A stretch of DNA of 64,000 nt from positions 51,518,283 through 51,582,282 of the forward strand of contig CM054145.1 in NCBI GenBank assembly GCA_028751875.1. Direction: 5' to 3'. Below, piece by piece: positions 33,272 through 43,963 of the stretch (position 1 is its first letter; every line of letters starts with the position of its first letter). Source of the stretch: Rapana venosa (Eukaryota > Mollusca > Gastropoda > Neogastropoda > Muricidae). Under the pieces are notes generated by a model. The model was not told the DNA's origin. It ran no database searches and saw only the letters and a program-made list of their open reading frames with translations. The translations under genes were made by a program, and so were the position numbers.

Positions 33272-33532
33272 TGGACACTTTCATGGGTTCTCTGTACACA
33301 GACTGTCGCCAAAAAGCAACGGTGGAACAGATCGTTCGTGACAACCTGACGGTGCAGGAGAAGGGTACATGTTCCAAGCTAGCCCTGATACGGTGTTTAC
33401 GCCACCAAATGCGATGTCGAAACCAGATCATGATTGTCTGCGAGGAGGACGTTTTGCAGATCGTGGCGTTCGTCTTTCCGCAGGTGGAACTGTGCCGAAA
33501 CCGGAAAGGAAACATGTATCCTTTGCATGTGT
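33272..33532 (+). CDS. RFX-type winged-helix-like exon, probable part of gene 2
   Basis: An 87-codon exon candidate, acceptor ACCAG (to 33,271) and donor T|GTGAGG (33,533), phase 1 at both ends. It can be spliced in or skipped between the CARD and SAM exons without changing frame. The sequence is complex and non-repetitive, unlike its microsatellite flanks. The pattern resembles an RFX-type or D5/primase-type winged helix: VEQIVRDNL, then SKLALIRCLRHQM, then DVLQIVAFVFPQVEL and the wing-like CRNRKGNMYPLHV. RFX domains bind DNA through such a fold; here it might bind nucleic acid or serve as an interaction module. No experimental link exists in the sequence. The alternative is a retroelement remnant, since a LINE A tail starts about 270 bp downstream in the same frame. 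Confidence 0.55.
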
Positions 33533-33589
33533 GTGAGGGGAGCAGAAAACTCGGAACAGTCTTTGGTTCAATTCCACTCCAACACACAC

Positions 33590-33672
<83 letters not shown>

Positions 33673-33704
33673 GCACACACACACACACTCTGTCTTTCTG
33701 TCTT

Positions 33705-33787
<83 letters not shown>

Positions 33788-33799
33788 CTCAATAACTCC

Positions 33800-34858
33800 T
33801 TTGACTTGTTCATTAAGATATTTGATGCACAAATACAACCCACTGTGTTATGTGGTGCAGAAATGTGGGGCTTGGATGCAGCTGTAACACATTGTGAATC
33901 AGTACACCTCTTTGCTTTAAAGCAGTTTTTAGGCTTAGATAGACGTACACCTAATGATCTTGTTTATAGTGAAACTAATAGATACCCTCTCTCTGTTAAT
34001 GCTGCTGTAAGATGCGTTAGATATTGGATTAAGATTTTGCATATGAATGAGAGCAGGCTACCTTTTAAATCCTACAAGATGCTTTATGATCTAGATGTCA
34101 AAGGGAAAAACAACTGGGCAACACAAATACGTACCTGTTTGTGTGAACTCGGGTTTGGATTTGTTTGGCTCAATCAAGGAGTCGGAAATTGTAGAGAGTT
34201 TATTAACGCTTTCAGGCAAAGATTGATTGACTGCCGATGGCAGCAATGGAGTGATCATATACAAAACAGTGAAAGATTTCAAATGTACAGACAATTTATA
34301 AGTTCGCATGATGTCAAACCTTATCTAAAACTTGATATGGATATACATTTGAAAAGAATTATGTCTAAGTTTAGACTTGGTGTATCAGATATAAACGTTC
34401 ATAAATTCAGATACAGAGAACATGATATTGACGACCTCAGGCTGCTATGCCCATTATGTAAGCAAGCACCGGAGGATGAAGTACATTTTGTGTTGTGCTG
34501 TCCAGTATTAGAGGATGTTAGGCAGAATTGCATCCCTGTTAAATATAGTAGACAGCCTAATTTATTTAGACTCTGTTTACTCCTGGCATCAAGTCATCCT
34601 GAGGTTGTGCGCAGCCTCACTTTATATTTGTGTAAAGCTTTCAGGATAAGAGAGATATTGTTATCCTAAGTCATATTTTTGTAGCTGACTTTTTGTTATA
34701 CAGTACCATGTTGTCGGTTTTTGTTTGTTTGTTTGTTTGTTTTTTTGTTGTTTATTTTACTATTACTTTTAACCCCACCAAAATACTGAGCAGTTCGCCA
34801 ACCCCCATCATGTATGGGCCAATGGCCTTTTTGTGAATAAATCTTTCGAGTTCAAGTT
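33800..34858 (+). mobile_element. LINE A, C-terminal fragment (second copy)
   Basis: An open plus-strand frame to TAA at 34,667-34,669 encodes the post-RT part of a non-LTR element: QPTVLCGAEMWGLDA, RYPLSVNAAVRCVRYW, VWLNQGVGN, then the Cys/His cluster CPLCKQAPEDEVHFVLCCP (about 34,449-34,505). The 3' UTR ends 'ggccaatggcctttttgtgaataaatctttcgagttcaagttcgagtt', directly followed by (CT)n. It is 5'-truncated, sits in a gene 2 intron, and is better preserved than the copy at 26.15 kb. Confidence 0.75.
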
Positions 34859-34890
34859 CGAGTTCTCTCTCTCTTCTCTTCTCTCTCTCA

Positions 34891-34929
<39 letters not shown>

Positions 34930-34941
34930 CTCTCTCTTCTC

Positions 34942-34972
<31 letters not shown>

Positions 34973-35042
34973 AGAGCATGGTGTAAAAAAGCCCTGAGCT
35001 TATCCATTTACTCTCAATAAAAAGTTCCGAGTTCGAGTTCGA

Positions 35043-35097
<55 letters not shown>

Positions 35098-35205
35098 TAT
35101 ATATATCCTTAAGGGCGAGGACTGGATGTAAAAAAGCACATGGGTGCTTATTCATTATCCTCGAAATAAAAGAAATTGTCATTGTCTCTCCCCCCCCCCC
35201 CCTCC

Positions 35206-35264
<59 letters not shown>

Positions 35265-35760
35265 CCTCTCTCTCGCTCTCCCACCCCCCCCTCTCTCTCT
35301 CTGTCTTTCTTTCTTTCTTTCTTGTTGTTTTTTGGGGGTTTTTTTTGCTTTTGTTGCTGTTTTTGTTGTTGTTGTTTTGGAGGGAGATTATTCGGTTGTC
35401 CCCTCTCCCCTTGTTGTTGTTGCTGCTTTATTTTGCTCGTGTTTTTTGTGTTGTTGCTTTCTTTTGGGTTGCTTCTTTTGTGGGGGTTTTCCCCCTGTTT
35501 TGCTTTATTTTATTATATGTTGTTGCTTTTCTCTCTCTCTTTCTCTCTCGGTGATTTTTTTGGGGGTGGGGGGGGGGGGGGGGGGTGTTTGATATTTTTT
35601 CCCATTTACTGTGTGAGTGTATTGGTATTGGCCTTATTTTATTTTATTATCATATAATTATATCCCTAAGGGTGGGGACTGGATGTTAAACAAAAAAGCA
35701 CATGAGCACCATTTAGCTGCACCTACAACAGAAATGAAATTGTAGCTTCCATTATAACTT
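34859..35760. repeat. (CT)n arrays seeded at three retroposon tails, then T/G-rich DNA
   Basis: (CT)n 34,864-34,952 follows the LINE A tail. A second tail 'gtgtaaaaaagccctgagcttatcc..aataaaaagttccgagttcgag' (34,980-35,045) leads to (CT)n 35,046-35,092. A third tail, of SINE type 1 ('ggactggatgtaaaaaagcacatgggtgctt', 35,113-35,172), leads to (CT)n 35,185-35,302. 35,310-35,590 is T/G-rich with a G-run at 35,566-35,585. A fourth tail fragment lies at 35,664-35,706. Confidence 0.7.
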
Positions 35761-35849
35761 CAGACAATCAGTTCCAATCATCATCCCACTACTCTGCTTA
35801 ACCAGCAGCCAAAACTTCAATGTCAGCCTCTCATTCCCCCAAGGAACAC

Positions 35850-35972
35850 AGGGCAACTGTGCCTCCTTGTCCGGAGAAGTCTGCCTCCTATCCAACTGGT
35901 ATCCACGCTTGATGCTGCTTAACCTTGACTGGGGGAAAGCGAGTGCTCCTACCACTGAGCTATCCCGTCCCC
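35850..35972 (-). repeat. SINE head fragment (GGGGACGGGATAGCTCAGTGG family)
   Basis: Only the head-proximal part is present. On the minus strand: GGGGACGGGATAGCTCAGTGG, then 'ggagcactcgctttcccccag'. Confidence 0.75.
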
Positions 35973-36299
35973 TAATTCTTTGATTACTTACACAGAATGA
36001 TTTTGTTTTGTGTGGTTCTGTGATTCGTTGCCCATAAAACCCTTTTGTTCTCGTCTTTTCCCCTGTTTTGTTGGTTGGTTTGTTTGCTTTGTGGTGTACA
36101 TTATATAGTATGTCCCCTATGTAATGGGCAGCTAATTGCTTGCCATTGTTTGTTGTTGGGTTTTTGTTTTTGGGTTGTTGTTGTTTTGTTTTTTTAATAA
36201 TGAGGGGTGGGAGAGGGGGCAATTTCTTTCGAAATGTTTCCTTTAATTTTCCGTATCAGTTATTTGCCTTGTTCTAAATGCTAAGCTGCATTTTTTAAA

Positions 36300-36791
36300 A
36301 AAGGTATATTTTTTTGTCCCTCACCTAGGGCTCCGAGGTTTTCCAATAGTGAGATTTTGCGTATGCGACCGTTTTTGCCTATCATGAAGGTAGCCGCATT
36401 TCCACTTCAGGGACGATCTTGTTAAGATTTCGAACTTTGCAGAAGATCGACATTTAAAATACGGGCGTTATAGATCCTGTAACTCATAATTATTAGCATT
36501 CGGTTGGTTACAGAAACACGAACATACCTAGGGTGCATTCTGTACCTCCCCCCCCCCCCCCCCAAAAAAAAAAAAAAAAAAAAAGAGAGCTGCTCTGAAG
36601 GCGGAATGTGTCAGCTAAGATGAAGCTGCCAGACCTCCTGCCCAGTTTCAAGCACAGCAGCAGACGAGACACCGCGCATCCTAAACCAGCAGGAGAACGC
36701 AGAGAAGAGATGCAGGCAGCATCAGATCTCTCTTGGTGAACGTGTTCCGATTATCTCCCCTGGAAGTACTGTTTATCTCATTTGTTAGCTA

Positions 36792-36824
<33 letters not shown>

Positions 36825-36890
36825 GTATGGAATTTATATAGCGCTGAATCTTGTAAAGCAACAAATCAAAGCGCTCAAATGATTTTTTTA
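36300..36890 (-). repeat. SINE type 2 tail, C/A homopolymers, (ATC)n and LINE B tail
   Basis: 36,325-36,430 is a minus-strand type 2 SINE tail ('ggctccgaggttttcc', 'tgaaggtagccgcatttcc'). C- and A-runs lie at 36,548-36,583. A 40-codon frame (36,621-36,743, MKLPDLLPSFKHSS...) has no recognisable domain. (ATC)n at 36,792-36,823 precedes 'tatggaatttatatagcgctgaatcttg', the minus-strand LINE B terminus. Confidence 0.6.
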
Positions 36891-37260
36891 TAATTTATGC
36901 GTGTGTATGCGGTTTTTTTAAAATTTTGTCATCTGTTCCCACCGGCACACAATGGCCTACTCTTTCGAACAGCGGAACAGGATTTAACGTGTGCGGAAGA
37001 TGTTCTGCATGCGTTCGCACGTGGGGCCTCGGTTTATAGTCTCATCCGAAGGATGCATATTGAAAGTCATTGTCTTTAAGTTGTCGTGTGCTGTATTCTA
37101 GTGCAGTGTGTTGTGTAAGACTGTATTGTATAGTACGTTGTGTTGTGTTGTATAACTGTTTTCAGTCATGGCAGATTCCCCTGCGTGAAATGTGTACTGC
37201 TCTCCCCCAGAAAGAGTGCGTCGCCACAAGAGCAACGACCCCCACACCCCCTTTAAAAAA
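36891..37260 (-). repeat. Partial SINEs of types 1 and 3
   Basis: 36,900-37,055 matches the middle of type 1 SINEs ('cccaccggcacacaatggcctactctttcg', 'ggcctcggtttatagtctcatccgaagg'). 37,165-37,253 is a type 3 tail ('cccctgcgtgaaatg', 'gcgtcgccacaagagcaacg'). Confidence 0.7.
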
Positions 37261-37349
37261 AAAAAAAGTTTTTCCTGTGTGTATATTTGTTTTCTAACGT
37301 TGTCGGCCTGAGGGGAAACAAAGTTTATCTTTTTTGTTTTGTTTGTTAG

Positions 37350-37490
37350 TTTCAAAACTTTCTCCTGTCCCCGTTTCTTTTGCACGACAAAACGATTTTT
37401 TTTACCCAAGTTATGAGTCTTTAAATCAATGCAGAGTTTCCATCAATGGAATTTGTTTGAAGGAAAGTGCGGAAGGAAAACTGACTGCAG
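37350..37490 (+). CDS. Candidate 47-codon linker exon of gene 2 (uncertain)
   Basis: A strong acceptor (TTTTTTGTTTTGTTTGTTAG, ending 37,349) and a strong donor (GCAG|GTAGGT, 37,491) bound 141 bp that is open in the phase-1 frame needed to join the neighbouring exons. The reading (for example FARQNDFFYPSYESL, then CRVSINGICLKESAEGKLTA) has no domain I recognise and looks like a linker. It lies between two SINE fragments but shares none of their landmarks. A chance match is possible, because splice-like signals are common in T-rich DNA. Confidence 0.3.
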
Positions 37491-37519
37491 GTAGGTCATT
37501 TTGTATTGTTTATTTATTT

Positions 37520-37912
37520 ATTTATACCACTATAAGTCACGAGATTTCTCTGCGTGAAATTCGGGCTGCTCTCCCCGGAGAGAGCGCGTCGCCACAAGAG
37601 CAGCGCCACCCCTTTTTTTCGGGGGGGGGGGGGGGGGTCTGTATTTGTTTCCCCATCGGAGTGGCCTTTTCCAAAGACTTTTGCCAGGTACAACTCTCTA
37701 CTTGCCGTGGGTTCTTTTACGTGCGCGGAATAATTTTGAGTAACACACGGGACCTCGGTTTATCGTCTCATCCGAATGACTAGCGCCCAGGCCACTACTC
37801 ATGGTCTAATGGATGGGGGAAAAGTTTCGGGCCCAAACGGGATTCGAACCACCACACACTTCCGACCCGGACTTTTCGCTTTCTAGACAGGCGCGTTACC
37901 TCTAAATCACCG
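37520..37912 (-). repeat. tRNA-headed SINE (type 3), near full length
   Basis: On the minus strand: head GGTGATTTAGAGGTAACGCGCC, B-box-like GGTTCGAATCCCGTTTGGG, then the 'ccattagaccatgagtagtgg' segment. The central segment ('cacacgggacctcggtttatcgtctcatccgaatg' on plus) follows, and then the conserved tail with 'gagagcgcgtcgccacaagagcag'. A G-run at 37,620-37,637 breaks the tail. Confidence 0.8.
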
Positions 37913-38082
37913 CGTGTATTGTATTGCATTGTATTAATTTGTATTGTAATGTATTGTGTTACGTTGTATTGATTTGTATTGCAATGCCCTTTATTGTATT
38001 GTATGGAACAACAACCAAACTCACGTTCAACCTTACCTGTTATTATTATTAGGCTCTGAAGACGTGAGGGAGAGGGGGAGGG

Positions 38083-38500
38083 GATAAGCCTAGTGGTTAG
38101 AGTGGTGAGCTCATAAGTTTACGGCATGAGTTTCAGCCACCACCGAGACGCCTGTTCGGGGGGATTTTCCCCCTGGAGTTAACAACATCAGTGCCGTCTC
38201 CACTTCCCCTGAAAGTCCTTCACATGAGACTGTTAACAGAGGTCCCTTGAACGAACACACGCAGAACATCTTACGCACGCGTCAAAAGCCCTTGCACATT
38301 TTGGAAGAGTTAGTAGGCATATAGTGTGCTATTAGAAACGGATGACAAAATTTGAAAACACTCATGCTCACTGGTGTCGTGTTTAGATTCCATACCCGAA
38401 GTCGGAATGTGGCTATCTTTATGGTGGGCAAATGGTCACATAATTATGCAAAATGTCACCATCGGTAAAGCTGGGAGCTCTAGCCAAGGAACAACCCAAA
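38083..38500 (+). repeat. tRNA-headed SINE (tail type 2)
   Basis: Head 'ggggataagcctagtggttagag', B-box-like 'gagtttcagccacc', central 'atgagactgttaacagaggtcc', middle 'cattttggaagagttag', tail 'catacccgaagtcggaatgtggctatctttatggtggg' to 'gagctctagccaaggaacaaccc'. Confidence 0.78.
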
Positions 38501-38782
38501 CAAAACCCAAACAACCGCACTCCCCATCCCCCCCTTCAGAATAAAACAAACAAAACAAAACACCCAACAACAAGAGGCTCTCGTATACATCTTCATTTTG
38601 TACACTGCTGAGAACTGAAACTAGCGCATACTATGACGATGAAGAATCAAACATAAAACCACCCTCCTTTTCAAATTAGGTAAATTCCTGTAAACAGAAA
38701 AAATATTGTCGAGATACAGTAACTTGTTTAACTCTCCCTATAGAGCACACATGCACATCTATTTGGCACGTTCTACAAAATC

Positions 38783-39090
38783 GAGGACGGGATAGCTCAG
38801 TGGTCGGAGCACTCGCTTTCCCCCAGCCAAGTTAAGCAGCGTCGAGCGTGGTTACCAATTGGATGGGTGACCGTTTGCGCGCCTTGGCTTCTGTACAGTT
38901 CCCCCAGTTCACCCAGCTGTAAATGGGTACCTGCCCTCTTTAGGGTCAGGGAAGGTAAAGCAGCGAGGGAGAGAAGGTGGGCGCCGCCCTCAATATGCTG
39001 GCCCTAGAGAAGTGAGGTCTGTGACGCCTCGCTCCCCTACGACCTTATAGGTTATGGGACTCCTTTACCTTACCCTTTACCTTTACAAAG
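38783..39090 (+). repeat. tRNA-headed SINE (GGGGACGGGATAGCTCAGTGG family)
   Basis: The best-preserved plus-strand copy: 'cgaggacgggatagctcagtggtcgg' to 'ccttataggttatgggactcctttacc'. It ends about 95 bp upstream of the SAM exon acceptor of gene 2. Confidence 0.85.
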
Positions 39091-39185
39091 TGAGATTTAA
39101 GTTTGTGCAACATGTTATTGTCTATGTATAATAATGTAAGTATGTTCAAGGCATGGTATGTTGTATTTTTCTTTTTTTTCTCCAG

Positions 39186-42100
39186 ATGGTGCTAACTCTT
39201 CATGTCTGTATGAAGATGTCCCTGAAGAGAGAGTCGCCTCTATCATGAAACGCCATCTAGACAAAGCAAACATGGACGCCTCTCTGGCAGACATATTAGA
39301 GGAGCAAGAAATTGATGGCAAAGCTCTTGAAGTGTTGTCTGTAGAAGATGTCCAGAGGTTGTATCCCATGCTGAAAATGGGAAAGGTCATGAGGTTTATG
39401 AAATGTGTCGACTTGACTCGCGAAGAACTTAGAAAACAACCTGCACCCGAATCATCTCACAACACGCATCCCATCTCCCACAGAGAACTAGAAACTTTCA
39501 GAACATTTGATTCACAGCCGAAAAGAGCAGATGCATATAAAAAAGGTTTTGTTTTGCCTGATGAATCATTACGACCAGGAGGAAATCTTCTTGAGCCTAT
39601 CCACAAATATAGTTTTCTGCATGTAAGTGATCCTAAAACACTTGCCAGGGAAGCTGTGGAATTTGCTGCTTCGTGCATGAATGAAAGAGTTAACGGAACA
39701 ATACACTTTGGGGTCAGAGGAAGACAAGAGAGCAAAGACTCAGAACCAACTGGAGAAATTGTAGGGATTCAAGTGAACAGAAACAAGTGTAGCTTTGATA
39801 TTACTGACGAAATCTACCACTCCTTCTTCCCTGATCAGATTAACACTGCTTTGGGATGCATCAGGGAACCCGTGCGCATCCCAGTCATTGAAAGAGATAC
39901 CCATGACAGAAACCTGTGTGTAATCGAGGTGGATGTGGTACCAAGGAAAGAACTTGTCATGGACAAAGCATTTTTCTTACAACCTTGCGAAGGCCAAGAT
40001 ACACCCAGGTTGTTTCGATACCAACATGGAAACATCACTAAAATCCAGGGAAAGGAGCTGATGGATTTCTCAGAATACAAGGAAACGTTGTATGAGCTGC
40101 GAAGAGAGAGTGAAAGAAGCTTTCAGAGAAGTGTGTTCCAGGGACACTTGCATAACAAACTGCATCGTTTGTTGACTGGAGGTAGTGACTACCAATATTC
40201 TGACATATATCCTGTCTTGTTTTTGAGCCCATGTTCGGCGGAAATGACAAGTGATTATCTGCTGGAAAATTTTCGGTGCATTAAAAGTCTGGACCCACTA
40301 GCTGTGTTTGATTTTGACCCACTGAATGATAGCAGTTATCAGTCCACAGGGTTATATACTATGATGGAGCATCAGCTTAGTCAAGTCCACAAAACTCTGA
40401 CAACAGACAATTTTGATGAAAACAGTCAAGATAACAAGTCACCTGGAAATACCACCGGTACCAGCAGACTGTTTGAGGACATCATTAGCTCTTCTCAGTG
40501 CACCTGGATTTTCTGCAATGGATATGGTCCACTGGGAAAGAAGGAACTCCAATCAGCAGAATGGATTCGAAAAAGAGCCCTAGGCTTCAAAGAAGCTGTC
40601 CGGTTCTATGAGAAGCAGATTCCAAAAGAAAACGCAAGAATTTTGATCTTCATTTTGTCCAATACCCATGATGTGCTAGTCACTGCTCTGCTAGAGGTGT
40701 TCGCTATGTTTCCAGATCAGTGGATTCTTGTTGCTGAAAATGACAGAACTGTTCAAGATCTGATTTCAGAGATGCGACATAGAGGCTACGTTGACAAGGA
40801 GGCACTGGAAGAAAGATCTGTCATTGGTATGCCTTGGTCCCATGTCAGTCAGAGCATCATGAACATTTTTGGCTATAGCTCTGGAAATGGATGCAAACTT
40901 GCATCATCCACTGGAACCACTGTTCTTCTGAAAGAAAGAAAAAAGAACGAATGGTCTGATCTTGAAATACTTAGTTCAAATCAGTGTTCTGATGAAGCAG
41001 AAGATCTATTAGAAAAGGGGGCTGGTGATGATTTGGGAGCCAAGAACAGAAAAACAGAGGAAGAGTATTATCGAGGAGCTCAAGTCAGCTGGTGGAATTT
41101 CTATTTCAAAAGCCATGTTCTGGAGAGAGATCAGGTCAAAGAACTACAAAACAGCGTTGAGGAGTATCTCAGTGGTCGTAAGATACCAAAAGATGAACGT
41201 GTGGGAGTAGTGAACATGTTACACCAGCCTGGAGCAGGGGCCACCACAATAGCACGGCAAGTTTTGTGGAATCTGAAAAGTAGGTATCGATGCTGTGTTG
41301 TGAAGCAAATCACTGACCAAACAAGTGATCACATTGCAAATCTTCGAGGATTTGAAGAAGAACAGCAAACTCCTTTGCCCCCACTTGTGCTCATTGACAA
41401 TGAGGACATTGATAAAGTGTGCCAGCTGCGTTCACAACTGAATGAGAAAGCAAAACGTTTGTCAAGAGGAATCAAAGGAGTTCACAATGTCTTCTGTGTC
41501 TTGATTGTTTGTCGCCGTGTCACCAGCACTTTCAAAAAAGACAGACATGTTTCCTATCAAGACAAAACTTGTGTCATGCTCGATCATGAATTGAAACCAG
41601 AAGACATTCTGTGGTTTGAGGAGAAGTACAAGATCCTTGAGACAAGATACAAGGAAAAGCAAGGACTTAATCCAAAGCTTATGTTTTCATTCAACATCTT
41701 GAAAGAAAACTTCAACCCAAGATACATGCAGCGCATGGTGAAAGAATTTGTACAAGAAATCCGGGATTGCAAAGAGAAAAGATTTCTCAGGTTTATCTCA
41801 TTGATCAACACTTTCGATCTCTACTTTCAAACAATCCCAGTAAGTTGTTTCAATCCAATCATGTGCACACCACAAGAACTAGAGAAGGACAAGCCCAAAC
41901 TTGAACACAAAATCTTTTCCAGAGGCGACATTCACTGGGCATCAAAACTGAGCCAAGCACTGAATGTTCTTTTGAACAGAACTTCAAAGCCATTCTATGG
42001 GAAAGACATCAAGGCCATCAGAATTATCAACAATAACCTTTCCAAGAAAATTCTGGAAAACCTGAATCATTGTGAAAAAGAAAATGTGAGTGATGTCATT

Positions 42101-43963
42101 CTGGATCTTCTTCACAGTCAGATCTTCCAAATGAGCCGTGAATCATGTGTGCAGAATCAGCTTGGAAAGTTAGTCAAAGACCTTCTGAAAAGCAGAAGAA
42201 CAACAAAGAAAGGACGTGCGAAGTTTTCTCCTCTCATTTTGAGGATTGGTGAGAAGGAAGGTTATGCACAAGCAGCTAAAGTTCTTAAAGTTGCTTTTGA
42301 CATTTTTGAGGATCCCATGCTTGCTCAGCAGATTGCTCGTGTGTACATACACATTCAAAATTATGAGCAGGCTGAGCAGTTTGCAAGGAAGGCTTTAGGC
42401 ATGGATCCTACAAATTTCTATCTCCTTGACACCCTTGGTCAAGTCTTTAAGCAGAAACTTCTTGGCTTGTGGGAAACTGTGGTGAAGAGCACAGAAACAT
42501 TAGAGAGTGACAGGGCAAAACAAATTCTAGAAGTTGCATTTACTGCTCTAGATATCTTCCGTGATGAACAGTCATTGAGTGACCAAGCCACTAACTTGGA
42601 CTACACCAACTGCGGCTTCATTTTTCAGCTTCAAGTGATTTCAACTCTCATAGACATCTGTCGATTCCTTGTGCCCTTCAAATATGACAGTAAGCTTCTT
42701 CACAGATTTCTCGTAGACACTACCTTTGTCCCAGAAGAACTTAGTGCCAAGCTGGGGGAACAAAATGTTCTCAGACTGAAGGAGTTGTACAGCGAGTTTA
42801 AAACTGCTCTCAGACGCCTTGAAGATGAAGAGATCCAGCTCAAAGATGATCCAGCATATCAAGACAGCACAAGTTTCATAAGGAATAATGAGAATTATCA
42901 CATGCTGAGCAAAGTCAAGATTCGATTACTGGCCATATTTGGTGAAAATACAGATGTCATACCAAAAGAACTCAAGCCCCAGGAAGCTTGTGAGTACAGG
43001 CGGAGAGTAGTGATGAGAAAAGGAGGAACGTCCTTGCTGTCTATCAGGAAACTTCGAGAAGAAAAGGATGCCAGAAAGACATTTGAAAGCATGTACAACA
43101 TGATTTATGCCAACATTAGCACTGATTTCTGCAATTCTGAGGATCTTTGGTCTCTTTTGAATCTGACTATTGCACGGATTTCCGTTGACAAGAGCTGTGC
43201 CCAGGTGTTCTCTGTGAGGGATTCCATGAACTGGGCATTGCAACTGTATGAGAAAATGCCTGATTCTCACCCAAACGTGGAGGCATGCCTTTATCTAGTT
43301 ATGCTCCACTGGCCCACAGCATGGAGACAGCAGCATAGTCTCCCACTTTGCCCATGCATCAAGATCAAAGAAGGCATTGAGAAATGGAAGGTTGCTTTTC
43401 GGGAAAATCATCCAGCTCAGAAACGCAAACGACCAGATCGACGAAAGCCCACTACTTTGTTTTTCCTTGGCAAAGGCCAAGGCTTTGATGAAATTGTCTT
43501 CCACAGTGAATTTGAACACCTACAAAGCAATGATGGGGAGAGCATTTGGGACAAGGAAGAAGTCAAGTCTCGATTGAAAAAGTTGAGGGGGACGTTGCAA
43601 TATGGCGGTAAATCAGTATCAGTGAAACTTCAGTCAGAAGATGATGGGGGCTTCCATCTGGATATTTGTACATCCTTGCCCATTAGTGACAAGTCTATGT
43701 GGAACAGAACTGTTAGCTTTGTACTTGGCTTCTCCTGGTCTGGGCCCAAAGCCTACGATGTGAACCAGGACCTTTTGGAGGATGAGAACCAGGATCTTGT
43801 CCAACCACTGTTCCACGCTACAAGGACCAATGAGCTCGCCAGTGCCCGCCTCTCTCATGATGAAATGGTATCCCAAGAAATCAAGTTTTGGGAGCAAACT
43901 ACCTGTATCCACAGTGAAGTGGAAAAGCTCGACAGCAAGCTCAGGGTCATGCAAACCAGCCAG
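39186..43963 (+). CDS. SAMD9/SAMD9L-like protein, main exon (gene 2, intact)
   Basis: An intact 4,778-bp exon; acceptor TTCTCCAG (to 39,185), phase 1; donor CAG|GTGAGA (43,964), phase 0. By family it is a cytosolic STAND-like NTPase of the SAMD9 type, acting in antiviral and stress signalling. By nucleotide: SAM 39,218-39,415; AlbA_2/Schlafen-like 39,487-39,960 (MNERVNGTIHFGVRG, IEVDVV), the nucleic-acid-binding/effector part in human members; Sir2-like region about 40,150-40,900 (TWIFCNGYGPL, DQWILVAEND); NTPase with P-loop HQPGAGATTIAR near 41,222-41,257 and Walker B PLVLIDNED near 41,380-41,406; TPR-like 42,300-42,460; C-terminal OB-like part about 43,440-43,760 (TTLFFLGKGQGF, FVLGFSWSGPKAYD). 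The Walker A lacks the usual lysine. The true N-terminus must come from upstream exons. Third positions look more AT-rich than in gene 1. Confidence 0.93.

Larger units (their letters stand above)
33533..39185 (+). other. Intron(s) of gene 2 upstream of the SAM exon
   Basis: About 5.65 kb, opening GTGAGG and closing TTTTTTTTCTCCAG. It holds CA/CG/CT microsatellites (33,585-33,785), LINE A tail (33,800-34,858), further (CT)n arrays and retroposon tails (34,859-35,760), several SINEs (listed separately), an (ATC)n plus LINE B tail (36,790-36,885), and a possible 47-codon exon at 37,350-37,490. Confidence 0.55.

Noticed and set aside
36621..36743. 40-codon ORF MKLPDLLPSFKHSS..
   Set aside because: Short, no domain, no compatible splice sites found; kept only as a note in the surrounding repeat entry.
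39158..39185. Translation start of gene 2 inside the pyrimidine tract before the SAM exon
   Set aside because: The residues before the SAM segment (FSFFSP) are encoded by the splice acceptor tract, so they are intronic; the N-terminus must come from upstream exons.
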